A DNA stretch of 64,000 nt, from positions 124,001 through 188,000 of the forward strand of contig NZ_CP016291.1 of NCBI RefSeq assembly GCF_001679785.1, in the 5' to 3' direction. Every line of letters begins with the position of its first letter. Position 1 is the stretch's first letter. Below are positions 1-8,606 of this stretch, piece after piece. This DNA is from Rhizobium leguminosarum. Its GTDB lineage: Bacteria > Pseudomonadota > Alphaproteobacteria > Rhizobiales > Rhizobiaceae. The notes under the pieces are model-generated. The model did no database searches, was not told the DNA's origin, and saw only the letters and a program-made list of their open reading frames with translations. Made by a program: the position numbers and the translations under genes.

Positions 1-39
1 TTGTTGGGTGACAATATCAACGTGGCAAAGGCGGCCTAG
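1..39 (+). CDS. 3' end of an upstream gene (partial)
   Basis: The first 13 codons can be read in frame 1 as a C-terminal tail (LLGDNINVAKAA) ending in TAG at 37-39. The rest of the gene lies outside the window. The tail is too short to identify the protein, and another frame is also open here, so the call rests only on codon style and on the lack of another explanation. The 211 bases to the next gene hold no credible gene and presumably contain the promoter of the sugar transport operon. Confidence 0.3.
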   Translation: MLGDNINVAKAA

Positions 40-250
40 AGGAGCCGAACGAGCACGTCCATGGGACGAGGAGGAGGAACGAAAACTGACACTGACTTGA
101 ACGCGGGCACGCGATGAGCGGCTTGTGATCGGAGATGCTTGTCCTCAAAAACGTCAAACCGCCGGGACAGGCGCGACCGTTCCTTCAGCCGAACGGCCAC
201 AGCAGAACAGTGCGATCACTACACAATTTTTTCAATGGGAGGAGATGGAA

Positions 251-1318
251 ATGATGAAATTCTCAACACAGGCGGCAGGCGCCGCGGTATTTGTCCTGTC
301 CTTGCTCGGCGGTACTTCCGCCTTTGCGCAAACCGCCGTTTCGGATGCGACAGTGGCATTCCTCATGCCCGACCAGGGCTCGACCCGCTACGAGGAGCAC
401 GACCACCCGGGCTTCGTCGCGGAAATGAAGAAACTTTGCGCGTCGTGCAAGGTTCTCTATCAGAACGCCGATGCCGATATCGCAAAACAGCAGCAACAGT
501 TCAATTCGGCCATCACGCAAGGCGCCAAGGTCATCGTGCTGGACCCTGTGGATTCGGCGGCCGCCGCATCGCTCGTCCAGCTCGCACAGAGCCAGGGCGT
601 CAAGGTCATTGCCTATGACCGTCCGATCCCGAAGGGGAAGGCCGATTTCTACGTCTCCTTCGACAACAAGGCGATCGGCAAGGCGATCGCGGAATCGCTC
701 GTCCAGCATCTGAAGGCACAGAAGGTGCCGACCGAAGGCGGCGGCATTCTGCAGATCAACGGTTCACCGACCGATGCGGCTGCCGGGCTGATCAAGGACG
801 GCATTCATGAGGGTCTGGCGAGCGGCGGATACAAGACCCTTGCCGAATTCGACACGCCCAACTGGCAGCCCGCGAACGCCCAGCAATGGGCGGGCGGGCA
901 GATCACCCGCTTCGGCAAACAGATCGTCGGCGTGGTCGCTGCCAATGACGGCACCGGCGGCGGCGCCATCGCAGCTTTCAAGGCGGCGGGTGTGGATCCG
1001 GTGCCGCCGGTCACCGGCAATGATGCGACGATCGCTGCGCTGCAGCTGATCATAGCAGGGGATCAGTACAATACGATTTCCAAGCCGAGTGAAATCGTCG
1101 CCGCTGCCGCTGCCAACGTCGCCGTGAAGCTCCTGGCCGGAGAAACGATCAAGGCCGAAATGACGCTCTACGACACGCCCGCACAGCTCTTCGTACCGGC
1201 TGTCGTTACCGCCGAAAACCTCAAGGCCGAGATCATCGACAAGAAGATCAACACCGCCGAGGAGCTGTGCACCGGCCGCTATGCCGACGGCTGCAAGAAA
1301 CTCGGCATCACCAAGTAA
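251..1318 (+). CDS. Sugar ABC transporter, periplasmic binding protein (XylF/RbsB type)
   Basis: 355-aa solute-binding protein of the CUT2 (ribose/xylose) type. Residues 1-25 look like a Sec signal peptide ending in SAFAQ, followed by the type-I periplasmic binding fold: a QGSTRYEEHDHPGF segment, VIVLDPVDS, VIAYDRPIP and the hinge-proximal VVAANDGTGGG. I chose ATG 251 because the GGAGG at about 240 has correct spacing to it; ATG 245 in the same frame is too close. It should deliver a pentose or polyol-like sugar to the ATPase and permease encoded just downstream. The arrangement and the DPVDS/AYDRPI motifs resemble D-xylose binding proteins, but the substrate cannot be read from sequence alone. 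Confidence 0.9.
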   Translation: MMKFSTQAAGAAVFVLSLLGGTSAFAQTAVSDATVAFLMPDQGSTRYEEHDHPGFVAEMKKLCASCKVLYQNADADIAKQQQQFNSAITQGAKVIVLDPVDSAAAASLVQLAQSQGVKVIAYDRPIPKGKADFYVSFDNKAIGKAIAESLVQHLKAQKVPTEGGGILQINGSPTDAAAGLIKDGIHEGLASGGYKTLAEFDTPNWQPANAQQWAGGQITRFGKQIVGVVAANDGTGGGAIAAFKAAGVDPVPPVTGNDATIAALQLIIAGDQYNTISKPSEIVAAAAANVAVKLLAGETIKAEMTLYDTPAQLFVPAVVTAENLKAEIIDKKINTAEELCTGRYADGCKKLGITK

Positions 1319-1388
1319 TCGAGCCAAGGGAAAGCGCGGCCGGCCACCGGTCGCGCTTCCGATTTTCGCTTTTTCGAAAGGCCAGGCG

Positions 1389-2210
1389 ATGTCTGAAACC
1401 TCTCATACTCCTGACCCTTCCCGTCAGCCTGTCCTCAGTCTGCGTGGAATATCGAAGAACTTTGGAGCAGTGTCGGCGCTCACCGATATCGAACTCGATG
1501 TGTATGCCGGCGAGGTCGTGGCGCTCGTGGGCGACAACGGCGCCGGCAAATCGACGCTTGTCAAGATCCTGGCCGGCGTGCACCAGCCAAGCTCGGGCAC
1601 GATCTTCTTCGAAGACAAACCGGTCAACCTGTCGAGCCCGAGCGCCGCTCTCGACCTCGGCATCGCAACCGTCTTCCAGGATTTGGCGCTTTGCGAAAAT
1701 CTGGACGTCGTCGCCAATATCTTTCTCGGCAAGGAGCTCAGCCCCTATCAGCTCGATGAAGTCAAGATGGAGATCGCCGCCTGGAAGCTCTTGAACGAGC
1801 TTTCGGCCCGCCTTCCGAGCGTGCGCGAACCCGTCGCCTCGCTCTCCGGCGGACAGCGCCAGACGGTAGCAATCGCCCGATCGCTGTTGCTCCAGCCGAA
1901 ACTGATCATGCTCGACGAACCCACAGCAGCGCTCGGCGTCGCCCAGACCGCTGAAGTGCTTGACCTCATCGAGCGCGTGCGGGAACGCGGCCTCGCCGTC
2001 ATCATGATCAGCCACAATATGGAGGATGTTCGCGCCGTCGCCGACCGTATTGTCGTCCTTCGGCTCGGACGCAACAACGGCACCATGCCGCCCGACGCAT
2101 CCAACGAACAGCTCGTCAGCGCCATCACCGGCGCATCCAACAATTCCGTCTCCCGCCGCGCGATGCGCCGCAAGGCGCAAAGCCAACAAAACGAGGAGGG
2201 CAGGCCATGA
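1389..2210 (+). CDS. Sugar ABC transporter, ATP-binding protein (single NBD)
   Basis: 273-aa ATPase with Walker A GDNGAGKST, signature LSGGQRQ and Walker B LIMLDEP, followed by the H-loop SHN. Most CUT2 ATPases (RbsA, XylG) are about 500 aa with two fused nucleotide-binding domains; this one has only one, so two copies must pair in the complex. That is usual for the FrcA-like subgroup in rhizobia. ATG 1389 begins MSETSHTP; an upstream in-frame extension lies in the intergenic region and is unlikely to be coding. The stop overlaps the permease start by 4 bases (ATGA), indicating translational coupling. Confidence 0.9.
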   Translation: MSETSHTPDPSRQPVLSLRGISKNFGAVSALTDIELDVYAGEVVALVGDNGAGKSTLVKILAGVHQPSSGTIFFEDKPVNLSSPSAALDLGIATVFQDLALCENLDVVANIFLGKELSPYQLDEVKMEIAAWKLLNELSARLPSVREPVASLSGGQRQTVAIARSLLLQPKLIMLDEPTAALGVAQTAEVLDLIERVRERGLAVIMISHNMEDVRAVADRIVVLRLGRNNGTMPPDASNEQLVSAITGASNNSVSRRAMRRKAQSQQNEEGRP

Positions 2211-3466
2211 TGAAGACCATCCAGAATGAACCGGCAACACCTGCGCTCCTCGACCGACGTGACGAAAGAGTGCACCACGACGATAGCCTTGCCGGCTCGA
2301 TCCGCGCCTTTGGGGATCGCATCCGCTCCGGCGATCTCGGTTCGCTGCCGGTCATTGTCGGCCTGGCGATCATCTGGACGGTGTTCCAGGCGCTCAATCC
2401 GGTGTTTCTCTCGAGCAGCAACCTTGTCAACATGCTGTTCGACTGCTCGACCGTCGGCGTCATCTCGCTGGGTATCGTCTGCATCCTGATGGTGGGTGAG
2501 ATCGACCTTTCCGTCGGCTCCGTCAGCGGCTTCGCCTCGGCACTGGTCGGCGTCTTCTGGGTCAACCAGGGCTGGCCGGTGGTTTTGGCGATCCTCGCCG
2601 CCATGATTGCCGGCGCCCTGATCGGCTCGCTCTACGCGTTTCTCTTCAACCGCTTCGGCATGCCGAGCTTCGTGTCGACGCTGTCGGGGCTGCTCGCGGT
2701 TCTCGGCCTGCAGCTCTATATCCTCGGAGCAACCGGTTCGATCAATCTTCCCTATGGTTCCTGGCTCGTGAGTTTCGGCCAGATCATGGTCATGCCGGAC
2801 CCGGTCGCCTATCTGCTGGTGGCCCTTGCCGGCATTGCCTTTTTCTTCTCCAGCTACCGCACCTCGGCGCGCCGGCGGGCGGCCGGCCTGTCGGCGAAAT
2901 CGGCCGGCGGACTGCTTGTCCGCGCTGTCATCATCACCGTCGCCCTGGAAGCAGTCGCATTCTATCTCAACCAGTCGCGCGGCATTCCCTGGATGTTCGG
3001 TCTTTTCGTCGGGCTCGTCGCCGCCATGAACTATGCGCTGACGCGCACGAAATGGGGACGCTCGATGCATGCCGTCGGCGGCAACAGGGAGGCTGCCCGT
3101 CGTTCCGGCATCAACGTCTCGCGCATCTACACGAGCGCCTTCGTCATGTGCGCCCTGCTTGCTGCCACCGGCGGCGTTCTCTCCGCCGCGCGGCTGGCGA
3201 CGGCAAGTCAACAGGCCGGCACGGGCGACGTCAATCTCAACGCCATCGCCGCAGCAGTCATCGGCGGCACGAGCCTGTTCGGCGGGCGCGGCAGCGCCTA
3301 CTCAGCCCTTCTCGGCATCATCGTCATCCAGTCGATCGCCAGTGGGCTGACGCTTCTCGATCTGTCGTCATCGCTTCGATACATGATCACCGGCGCTGTC
3401 CTTGCCGTCGCCGTCATCGTCGACTCGCTGGCACGCCGATCGCGAATTTCGCACGGCCGAGCCTAA
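2207..3466 (+). CDS. Sugar ABC transporter permease (XylH/FrcC type)
   Basis: 419-aa inner-membrane permease of the BPD_transp_2 family. Several hydrophobic segments run from about residue 50 ([18 protein letters not shown]) to residue 405. The family motif [13 protein letters not shown] near residues 95-110 and the late block [15 protein letters not shown] are the standard landmarks of CUT2 permeases. At 419 aa it is longer than RbsC (about 320), because of a roughly 60-residue N-terminal extension and a central insertion with a basic loop ([11 protein letters not shown]). It forms the translocation path for the binding protein and ATPase encoded upstream. ATG 2207 overlaps the ATPase stop and is preceded by a GAGGAGGG ribosome site. 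Confidence 0.9.
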   Translation: MMKTIQNEPATPALLDRRDERVHHDDSLAGSIRAFGDRIRSGDLGSLPVIVGLAIIWTVFQALNPVFLSSSNLVNMLFDCSTVGVISLGIVCILMVGEIDLSVGSVSGFASALVGVFWVNQGWPVVLAILAAMIAGALIGSLYAFLFNRFGMPSFVSTLSGLLAVLGLQLYILGATGSINLPYGSWLVSFGQIMVMPDPVAYLLVALAGIAFFFSSYRTSARRRAAGLSAKSAGGLLVRAVIITVALEAVAFYLNQSRGIPWMFGLFVGLVAAMNYALTRTKWGRSMHAVGGNREAARRSGINVSRIYTSAFVMCALLAATGGVLSAARLATASQQAGTGDVNLNAIAAAVIGGTSLFGGRGSAYSALLGIIVIQSIASGLTLLDLSSSLRYMITGAVLAVAVIVDSLARRSRISHGRA

Positions 3467-3491
3467 AGCAACCAGAAAGCAGAGGAAGAAA

Positions 3492-4220
3492 ATGGGACAG
3501 GATCTGTCTGGAAAAGTCGCGGCTGTCACCGGAGCGGCGTCGGGTATCGGCCTTGAATGCGCCAAGACCATGCTTGCCGCGGGCGCTCGGGTCGTGCTGG
3601 TCGACCGAAATGAAGACGCCTTGAAGGAAATCTGCTCGAAACTCGACGCCAACGCCATTCCCTTGGTCATCGATCTCACCGATCCGAAAAGCGTCGAACG
3701 GATGATGCCTGAGATTCTGGAGAAAGCCGGCCAGCTGGACATCTTCCACGCCAATGCCGGCTCCTATATCGGCGGCGAGGTGCTGGGCGGCGACCCGGAT
3801 GCCTGGGACCGGATGCTCAACCTGAACATCAACGCCGCCTTCCGTTCGGTGCATGCCGTTTTGCCGCATATGGTCGAGCGCAAGACCGGGGATATCATCC
3901 TGACGAGTTCCGTCGCCGGCATGATCCCCGTCGTCTGGGAGCCGATTTACACGGCCTCGAAACACGCGGTCCAGGCATTCGTCCACACGCTGAGGCGGCA
4001 GGTGGCCAAGCATGGCTTGCGCGTCGGCGCCGTCGCTCCAGGCCCCGTGGTCACGGCCCTCCTCAGCGATTGGCCGCAGGAGAAGTTGGACGAGGCGCTC
4101 GCCGCGGGTGGCCTGATGGAGGCGAACGAAGTGGCCGAAGCGGTGCTCTTCATGCTGACGCGTCCACGCAACATCACCATTCGCGATCTCGTCATCCTGC
4201 CGCAAAGCGCCGACATCTGA
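3492..4220 (+). CDS. Short-chain dehydrogenase/reductase (SDR)
   Basis: 242-aa classical SDR. The cofactor motif TGAASGIG is at residues 13-20, the NAG motif (HANAG) near 86-90, catalytic Ser in the TSSVAG strand near 139, and the YTASK pair is Tyr153/Lys157. An acidic residue after the second strand (VDRN, Asp38) suggests NAD(H) over NADP(H). The gene lies 25 bases behind the sugar permease with a GAGGAAG ribosome site, so it is very probably in the same operon and oxidises the imported sugar or polyol, or a derivative. The exact substrate is unknown. The same frame stays open upstream to 3402, but ATG 3492 is the start supported by a ribosome site. Confidence 0.85.
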   Translation: MGQDLSGKVAAVTGAASGIGLECAKTMLAAGARVVLVDRNEDALKEICSKLDANAIPLVIDLTDPKSVERMMPEILEKAGQLDIFHANAGSYIGGEVLGGDPDAWDRMLNLNINAAFRSVHAVLPHMVERKTGDIILTSSVAGMIPVVWEPIYTASKHAVQAFVHTLRRQVAKHGLRVGAVAPGPVVTALLSDWPQEKLDEALAAGGLMEANEVAEAVLFMLTRPRNITIRDLVILPQSADI

Positions 4221-4274
4221 CGAAGGTGCATCCGCCTTCAACACTCGCGAAACCCCACTCAAGAGGAAACGGCC

Positions 4275-5039
4275 ATGATCTTCGACAGATTTCGCCTGAA
4301 CGGACAGGTGGCACTGGTCACCGGCGGCACGCGCGGCATCGGGCTTGCGATCGCCGAGGCGCTCGGCGAGGCGGGCGCCAAGATCATCATCACGGGCCGA
4401 ACCCGCAATGCAGCATCGGAAGACCGGCTCTTCAGGGCCGGCGTCGATTGCGATTTCATCGTCGCCGACCTGATGGAGGGAAGCGCTGCCGACGAACTCG
4501 TCACTGAGACCCTCTCACGGGCGGGACGACTCGACATCCTCGTCAACAATGCCGGCATCGCCATTCATGGCGACAGCGGCGAGTTTTCCGATGCCATCTG
4601 GCGCGAGATCATGACCGTCAATGTCGACGCCGTCTTTCGCGCCTGCCGCGCCGCACTCGCACCGATGCGCCGCCAGGGCGGCGGCGTCATCCTCAATATC
4701 GGCTCGATATCGGGCATCGTGTCCAACATTCCCCAAAACCAGGTCGCCTATAATACCTCCAAGGCGGCGGTCCACATGATGACGAAAAGCCTCGCCAGCG
4801 AAGTTGCCGCCGAGAATATCCGCGTCAACGCCATCGCCCCCGGCTACATCGAGACCGATCTGTCGCGCGGCGGCATCGACAATCCCGACTGGTTCCCGAC
4901 CTGGCGCAGCATGACCCCGATGGGACGCGTCGGGCAGCCGGAGGAGGTGGCGGGTGCCGCATTGTTCCTCTGCTCGGCGGCGGCAAGTTATGTCACCGGC
5001 GAAGTGCTGGTTATCGACGGCGGTTATACGACGCGGTGA
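4275..5039 (+). CDS. Short-chain dehydrogenase/reductase (SDR)
   Basis: 254-aa classical SDR. TGGTRGIG is at 16-23, NNAG at 91-94, Ser near 144 and YNTSK at Tyr159/Lys163; the C-terminal YVTGEVLVIDGGY block is typical of the 3-oxoacyl reductase/gluconate 5-dehydrogenase-like branch. A basic residue (GRTR) follows the second strand where NADP-preferring members carry Arg. It is the last gene of the forward sugar operon, 54 bases behind the other SDR with AGAGGAAAC before the ATG. Two SDRs of probably different cofactor preference next to one sugar importer suggest an oxidation/reduction pair interconverting a sugar or polyol (inference). Confidence 0.85.
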   Translation: MIFDRFRLNGQVALVTGGTRGIGLAIAEALGEAGAKIIITGRTRNAASEDRLFRAGVDCDFIVADLMEGSAADELVTETLSRAGRLDILVNNAGIAIHGDSGEFSDAIWREIMTVNVDAVFRACRAALAPMRRQGGGVILNIGSISGIVSNIPQNQVAYNTSKAAVHMMTKSLASEVAAENIRVNAIAPGYIETDLSRGGIDNPDWFPTWRSMTPMGRVGQPEEVAGAALFLCSAAASYVTGEVLVIDGGYTTR

Positions 5040-5128
5040 GACGCGAGCACTGGAGTTGGGGAGGGGTGGCACGCAATAGCTTGGTCGGCGGCGAGTTTCT
5101 CTCCTGCCGTCATATGGACAGCACATGC

Positions 5129-5524
5129 TCACGCCAGGCAATCAAGCATCCACTGGACTCCAAAGCGATCAGTGAGCTTACCATAATAGCTTCCCCATGG
5201 CTGGACGGCGAGCGGTGTCGTAATCTTGCCGCCCTCGGCCAGCCGTGCGAAGAGGCTGGCGGTACTGTCTCGGTCGTCCATGATCAGCATATGGGCGGAA
5301 CCTCGCATCGGCTCGGCATCGTGATTGTCCGAGGCGAAGAACAGAATACCAGGTCCTTCGAAACGAGCGTGCATCACCATGCCCCGCATGGCTTCGCTGG
5401 CAACGGGCATCCCGTCTGCGCCGTGGCTCTCCAATTGCGTGACCCGGCCAAGCCCGCATTCGGCATAGAAGGCGAGCGCCTCTTCGCAACCGGTGGAAAA
5501 GAACAGATAGTTGGCAAGCTGCAT
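5129..5524 (-). CDS. VOC-family (glyoxalase/PhnB-like) protein
   Basis: 131-aa protein of the vicinal-oxygen-chelate fold. It begins MQLANYLFFSTGCEEALAFY, typical of the PhnB/YjdN-like branch, continues through GMVMHARFEGPGILFFASD, and ends with the characteristic WGSYYGKLTDRFGVQWM. Members range from metal-dependent lyases and dioxygenases to binding proteins; the function cannot be assigned. It stands alone on the reverse strand, convergent with the sugar operon, and about 95 bases from the upstream tautomerase gene, with which it may be co-transcribed. Confidence 0.8.
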   Translation of the reverse strand: MQLANYLFFSTGCEEALAFYAECGLGRVTQLESHGADGMPVASEAMRGMVMHARFEGPGILFFASDNHDAEPMRGSAHMLIMDDRDSTASLFARLAEGGKITTPLAVQPWGSYYGKLTDRFGVQWMLDCLA

Positions 5525-5618
5525 GGTCTGGCTCCGTCAAGGCGCCGGACCGCGACGCCTGGTATCGCCGGCCCGGCATTGCATCAAGTCTGAGATTTCC
5601 GAGCGTCCACCGCGATCG

Positions 5619-6047
5619 TTACGAGGCGGCAACCGCACCCTGGATGGCGCCGACGAGATCGGCATTGTCATAGCTGCGGCCGGCGATACCCCAGGCCCCT
5701 TCAGGCGCGTAGACGATGTTCGACCATATATGCTCGCGCTTGAGCCGGCCTTCGGCGGCCTGTTCGATGACATCGGCTGCTTTTTCGAAGAAGGACCGTT
5801 TTGCTTCAGCGCTCACCAGCGCTATCTCGGGCAGCTTGAGCTCAACGAAGGCTGCAGCGATCGGCTCTCCCGCCGCAAGTACATGCTCCCGCGGCAGCAC
5901 GTTGATCGTGCCGATAATATTGGCTGTCATGAAGCCATTGCCGGTCAAGCCGGCGGCATCGAGCAACGCGTCTGTCAATCCGGCAAAGGCCTGCGCCTGG
6001 GCCTCCTGTGAGAGCAGGCCTTCGGGTATGGTGAGCGTGATGGGCAT
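5619..6047 (-). CDS. Tautomerase-family protein
   Basis: 142-aa protein starting MPIT, so Pro2 becomes the N-terminal residue after Met removal, as needed for the catalytic proline of the 4-oxalocrotonate tautomerase/MIF superfamily. The length suggests a fused double-unit or cis-CaaD-like form rather than the 62-aa single unit. A VLPREHVLAAGEP segment sits in the middle and a second beta-alpha-beta half is visible in KREHIWSNIVYAPEGAWGIAG. It is divergent from the TetR regulator across a region with repeated TCACTCT half-sites, so it is the probable regulated target. The substrate is unknown. Confidence 0.75.
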   Translation of the reverse strand: MPITLTIPEGLLSQEAQAQAFAGLTDALLDAAGLTGNGFMTANIIGTINVLPREHVLAAGEPIAAAFVELKLPEIALVSAEAKRSFFEKAADVIEQAAEGRLKREHIWSNIVYAPEGAWGIAGRSYDNADLVGAIQGAVAAS

Positions 6048-6069
6048 CGCATGTCTCCTTGTTTGAACC

Positions 6070-6153
6070 GTGACCGTTTTTGATATATACCGGTCACTCT
6101 TTATGCATACACATCGATCACTCTCCTAGCAAGACATAAAGAGTGATCACTCT
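6070..6153. promoter_or_regulatory. TetR-type operator cluster between tautomerase and tetR genes
   Basis: A perfect 14-bp palindrome (AGAGTGATCACTCT) lies at 6140-6153, 14 bases before the tetR ATG. The half-site TCACTCT recurs at 6094-6100 and 6118-6124. A second inverted pair, GTGACCG (6070-6076) and CGGTCAC (6091-6097), lies close to the tautomerase start. The spacing suggests autoregulation plus control of the divergent gene. Confidence 0.6.
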
Positions 6154-6167
6154 CAAAAGGGACATAT

Positions 6168-6767
6168 ATGCGATACAGTGCCGAACATAAGCAGGAGACC
6201 CGAACGCGCGTCATTGCCGCGGCTGGACAGGTTTTCAGAAAGGAAGGCTATGGCGGTGCGGGCATCGATGCCTTGACCAAGGCGGCAGGCGTGACCAACG
6301 GTGCTTTCTACGGACATTTCAAGTCCAAGGGCGAAGCCTTTCGCACCGCCGTGCTGACGGGCCTCGAAGAGCTGCGGCAAGGAATTGCGGCGCTAAGGGC
6401 CAGTCAACCAAAAGACTGGCTGACGACATTCGTCGGCTACTATCTCGGCTATAAAAGAACCTGCGATCTGGGCGAGAGCTGCGCTCTGCCGAGCCTTTCC
6501 CCCGACGTCATGCGAGCAGACGATGAAACACGAAGCGCCTATACGGCAGAACTCAAACGTCTCATCGAGGAAGTTGCGGTCGGCTTGCCTGAGAGTGAGA
6601 TACCGGGTCAATCCAAAAGGCGCCGGGAAGATCAGGCGATCTTGCTGCTCGCCATGCTCAGTGGCGGTGTGACCCTCGCCCGCGCTGCTTCAGACCCGGC
6701 GCTGTCCAAACGCATTGCAGATGTCATCGCGCAGGCGGCAGTGACGACGATAGAGCCGGGAAACTGA
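6168..6767 (+). CDS. TetR-family transcriptional regulator
   Basis: 199-aa regulator. The N-terminal helix-turn-helix (about residues 10-56) contains the family pattern GYGGAGIDALTKAAGVTNGAFYGHFKSK. The rest is an all-helical ligand-binding and dimerisation domain with a CALPSLSPDVMR segment, typical of the NemR/AcrR-like group that senses small electrophiles or xenobiotics. The palindrome just before its start codon and the divergent tautomerase gene suggest it represses itself and that gene. The ligand is unknown. Confidence 0.88.
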   Translation: MRYSAEHKQETRTRVIAAAGQVFRKEGYGGAGIDALTKAAGVTNGAFYGHFKSKGEAFRTAVLTGLEELRQGIAALRASQPKDWLTTFVGYYLGYKRTCDLGESCALPSLSPDVMRADDETRSAYTAELKRLIEEVAVGLPESEIPGQSKRRREDQAILLLAMLSGGVTLARAASDPALSKRIADVIAQAAVTTIEPGN

Positions 6768-6841
6768 TCCAGTCGCTTGACGACATTCCCGTGCTCAGGG
6801 GATCGCTTTTCCGCGCAATGTCCCGATCAGTCTCTGGAACG

Positions 6842-7855
6842 TCAGCTCGGTCCCGGGATGGTGATTTCGAACTCGGTGCCGGCGCCGGTCGTCTGCAGCA
6901 GGCGGATCGTACCGCCATGGGAACTCAGCATGGCGCGGACGATACCGAGGCCCATGCCGGTACCGCCCTGCTCGCGGCGGGTCGAGAAGAACGGCTGAAA
7001 GATGCGTTGGCGATTTGCCTCGGAAATACCGCTGCCGTCGTCACGGACAAGAATGACGGCTGTTCGGGCATCGGCCGATATTCTGAGTTCCAACAGCGTG
7101 GCACCGTGCTGAAGAGCGTTTTCGGCAAGATTGGCAAAGACGATGCCGGCTGCCTCCTGGGGAAGAGCAACCGATATTTCCGTATCGCCGGCGCCGGAAA
7201 TATTGAGAGCGGGAAATCGCCCGCGCAGTGAGGATATGATGTCCGTGACGCTGCTTCTGCCCTCGGCGACAGGCGTTTCCGCCTGCGCAAGTTCCCTCAG
7301 CCGCTGCAACAATGCATCGAGCCGGACGGCATCGGCGATGATGTTGTCGAGAAAGTGCAAACGCTGCGCCTTCGTCATCGGTCTTTCGGCATCGTCATCG
7401 CGCAAAAGCTCTGCCGCACCGCGGATGGCCGTCAGCGGCGATTTCAGTTCGTGGGAGACATGGGCGGCGAAGGAGCGAACATATTCGGTGCGATCGACCA
7501 GTTTTCCGGCGAGATCGAGGAAGCTTTGCGACAGGACGGCGATCTCGCGCGTTCCATAGCTTTCAAGCGGCTGGATTGCTCCCTTGCCGCCGCGGGCGAT
7601 CTCTTCCGTCCGGGCGATCAAAGCGTCGATAGGCCCGGTGATGGTGCGCGTCAGCACATACGCAACGCCGAGCGTCAGCATGAAGGCGACGACGAGGGCG
7701 CCGATCTCCGCCGGTGCCATCCGGTTCGAACTCGCCTCCACGGCACGAAACCAGATGACGATCAGGATCGGCAGCGCCATGACAGCGAGAAGCACCACAT
7801 AGACGATCAGCGCCAGCGTCGGCCGCCATTTCGTCCTGACTTTCGGTGCCGGCAT
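6842..7855 (-). CDS. Sensor histidine kinase (HAMP, HisKA, HATPase_c)
   Basis: 337-aa membrane kinase. Two transmembrane helices occupy about residues 13-36 and 50-70 with only a very short segment between them, so there is almost no periplasmic sensor. HAMP follows at about 70-122, then HisKA with the phospho-accepting His135 in SHELKSPL. The ATPase domain shows the N-box NLAENALQHG, RDDGSG and the G-box GTGMGLGIV. Its start overlaps the stop of the response regulator gene (TGATG). With so little extracytoplasmic sequence it probably senses the membrane or a partner protein, for which the DUF4173-like protein encoded upstream is an obvious candidate (inference). It resembles CreC-type kinases, but I would not transfer that name. 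Confidence 0.9.
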   Translation of the reverse strand: MPAPKVRTKWRPTLALIVYVVLLAVMALPILIVIWFRAVEASSNRMAPAEIGALVVAFMLTLGVAYVLTRTITGPIDALIARTEEIARGGKGAIQPLESYGTREIAVLSQSFLDLAGKLVDRTEYVRSFAAHVSHELKSPLTAIRGAAELLRDDDAERPMTKAQRLHFLDNIIADAVRLDALLQRLRELAQAETPVAEGRSSVTDIISSLRGRFPALNISGAGDTEISVALPQEAAGIVFANLAENALQHGATLLELRISADARTAVILVRDDGSGISEANRQRIFQPFFSTRREQGGTGMGLGIVRAMLSSHGGTIRLLQTTGAGTEFEITIPGPS

Positions 7856-8562
7856 CAGGCCTTCCTCCCGCTTTCGATGCCGAGTTTGAAGCCGATGCCG
7901 TGAACGGTTGCAATGATCGCGGAACCGCCGACCGCCAGGAACTTGGCCCTGATGTTGCGGATATGGCTGTCGATCGTCCGGTCAGCGACATAGGTTCCGG
8001 CGCCATAGGCCGCCTCCATCAGCTGTTCGCGGCTGAAGACCATATCGGGGCGTGCCAATAATGCGTCCAGGATTGCGAATTCGAGCGCTGTCATTGCGAT
8101 GGTGCTCTCGCCAAACATGACCGTCCTGCCACGCCGATCCAGGCTGAGTTCACCGGCGACAAGGGTGGCGTGGCGTCTGTCAGGCCCCGCTTCATTGCTG
8201 CTGCGCTTCAAAATCGCCTTGACCCGCGCGATGAGTTCGCGCGGGCTGAACGGCTTGGTAACATAATCGTCTCCGCCGATTTCGAGACCCAGTACCCTGT
8301 CGATCTCCTCGTCACGCGCCGAAAGAAACAGGATCGGCAATCCCGACGTCTTGCGGATCTGGCGGCAGACTTCCAGGCCGTCCATGTCGGGCATGCCGAT
8401 ATCGAGGATGATGAGATCGATGTTGCCGCGGCGGAAGGCCGTCATCGCCTCGGTGCCGTTGCGGGCGGCCATCGATGCCAGGCCGGCGCGCTCAAGGGCG
8501 AAGCAAATCACGTCGCGGATATGAGGTTCGTCATCGATGACGAGAATGCGGGGCGCCATCAC
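7855..8562 (-). CDS. OmpR/PhoB-family response regulator
   Basis: 235-aa two-domain regulator. The receiver domain (1-120) has the acidic pair DDE at 10-12, phospho-acceptor Asp54 in LDIGMPD and Lys in VTKPFSPREL. The C-terminal winged helix (about 135-230) has the TALEFAILDALLARPDMVFSR start and the DSHIRNIRAKF recognition region. It is coupled by a 1-base overlap to the histidine kinase gene and lies 44 bases behind the DUF4173-like gene, so the three form one reverse-strand operon. The targets are unknown; the operon itself is likely one. Confidence 0.92.
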   Translation of the reverse strand: MMAPRILVIDDEPHIRDVICFALERAGLASMAARNGTEAMTAFRRGNIDLIILDIGMPDMDGLEVCRQIRKTSGLPILFLSARDEEIDRVLGLEIGGDDYVTKPFSPRELIARVKAILKRSSNEAGPDRRHATLVAGELSLDRRGRTVMFGESTIAMTALEFAILDALLARPDMVFSREQLMEAAYGAGTYVADRTIDSHIRNIRAKFLAVGGSAIIATVHGIGFKLGIESGRKA

Positions 8563-8606
8563 CAGTCCTGCATTGGTTTGTCGTGCCTGTTGTTATCGTT
8601 CTCGTT

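Noticed and set aside
1748..3211. Long reverse-strand frame (487 codons) opposite the sugar ATPase and permease
   Set aside because: Composition is rich in Arg, Asp, Gly and His as expected of an antisense shadow, and the forward genes have clear family motifs.
5036..5593. Forward frame of 185 codons downstream of the second SDR
   Set aside because: It is the antisense of the VOC-family gene and lacks a ribosome site.
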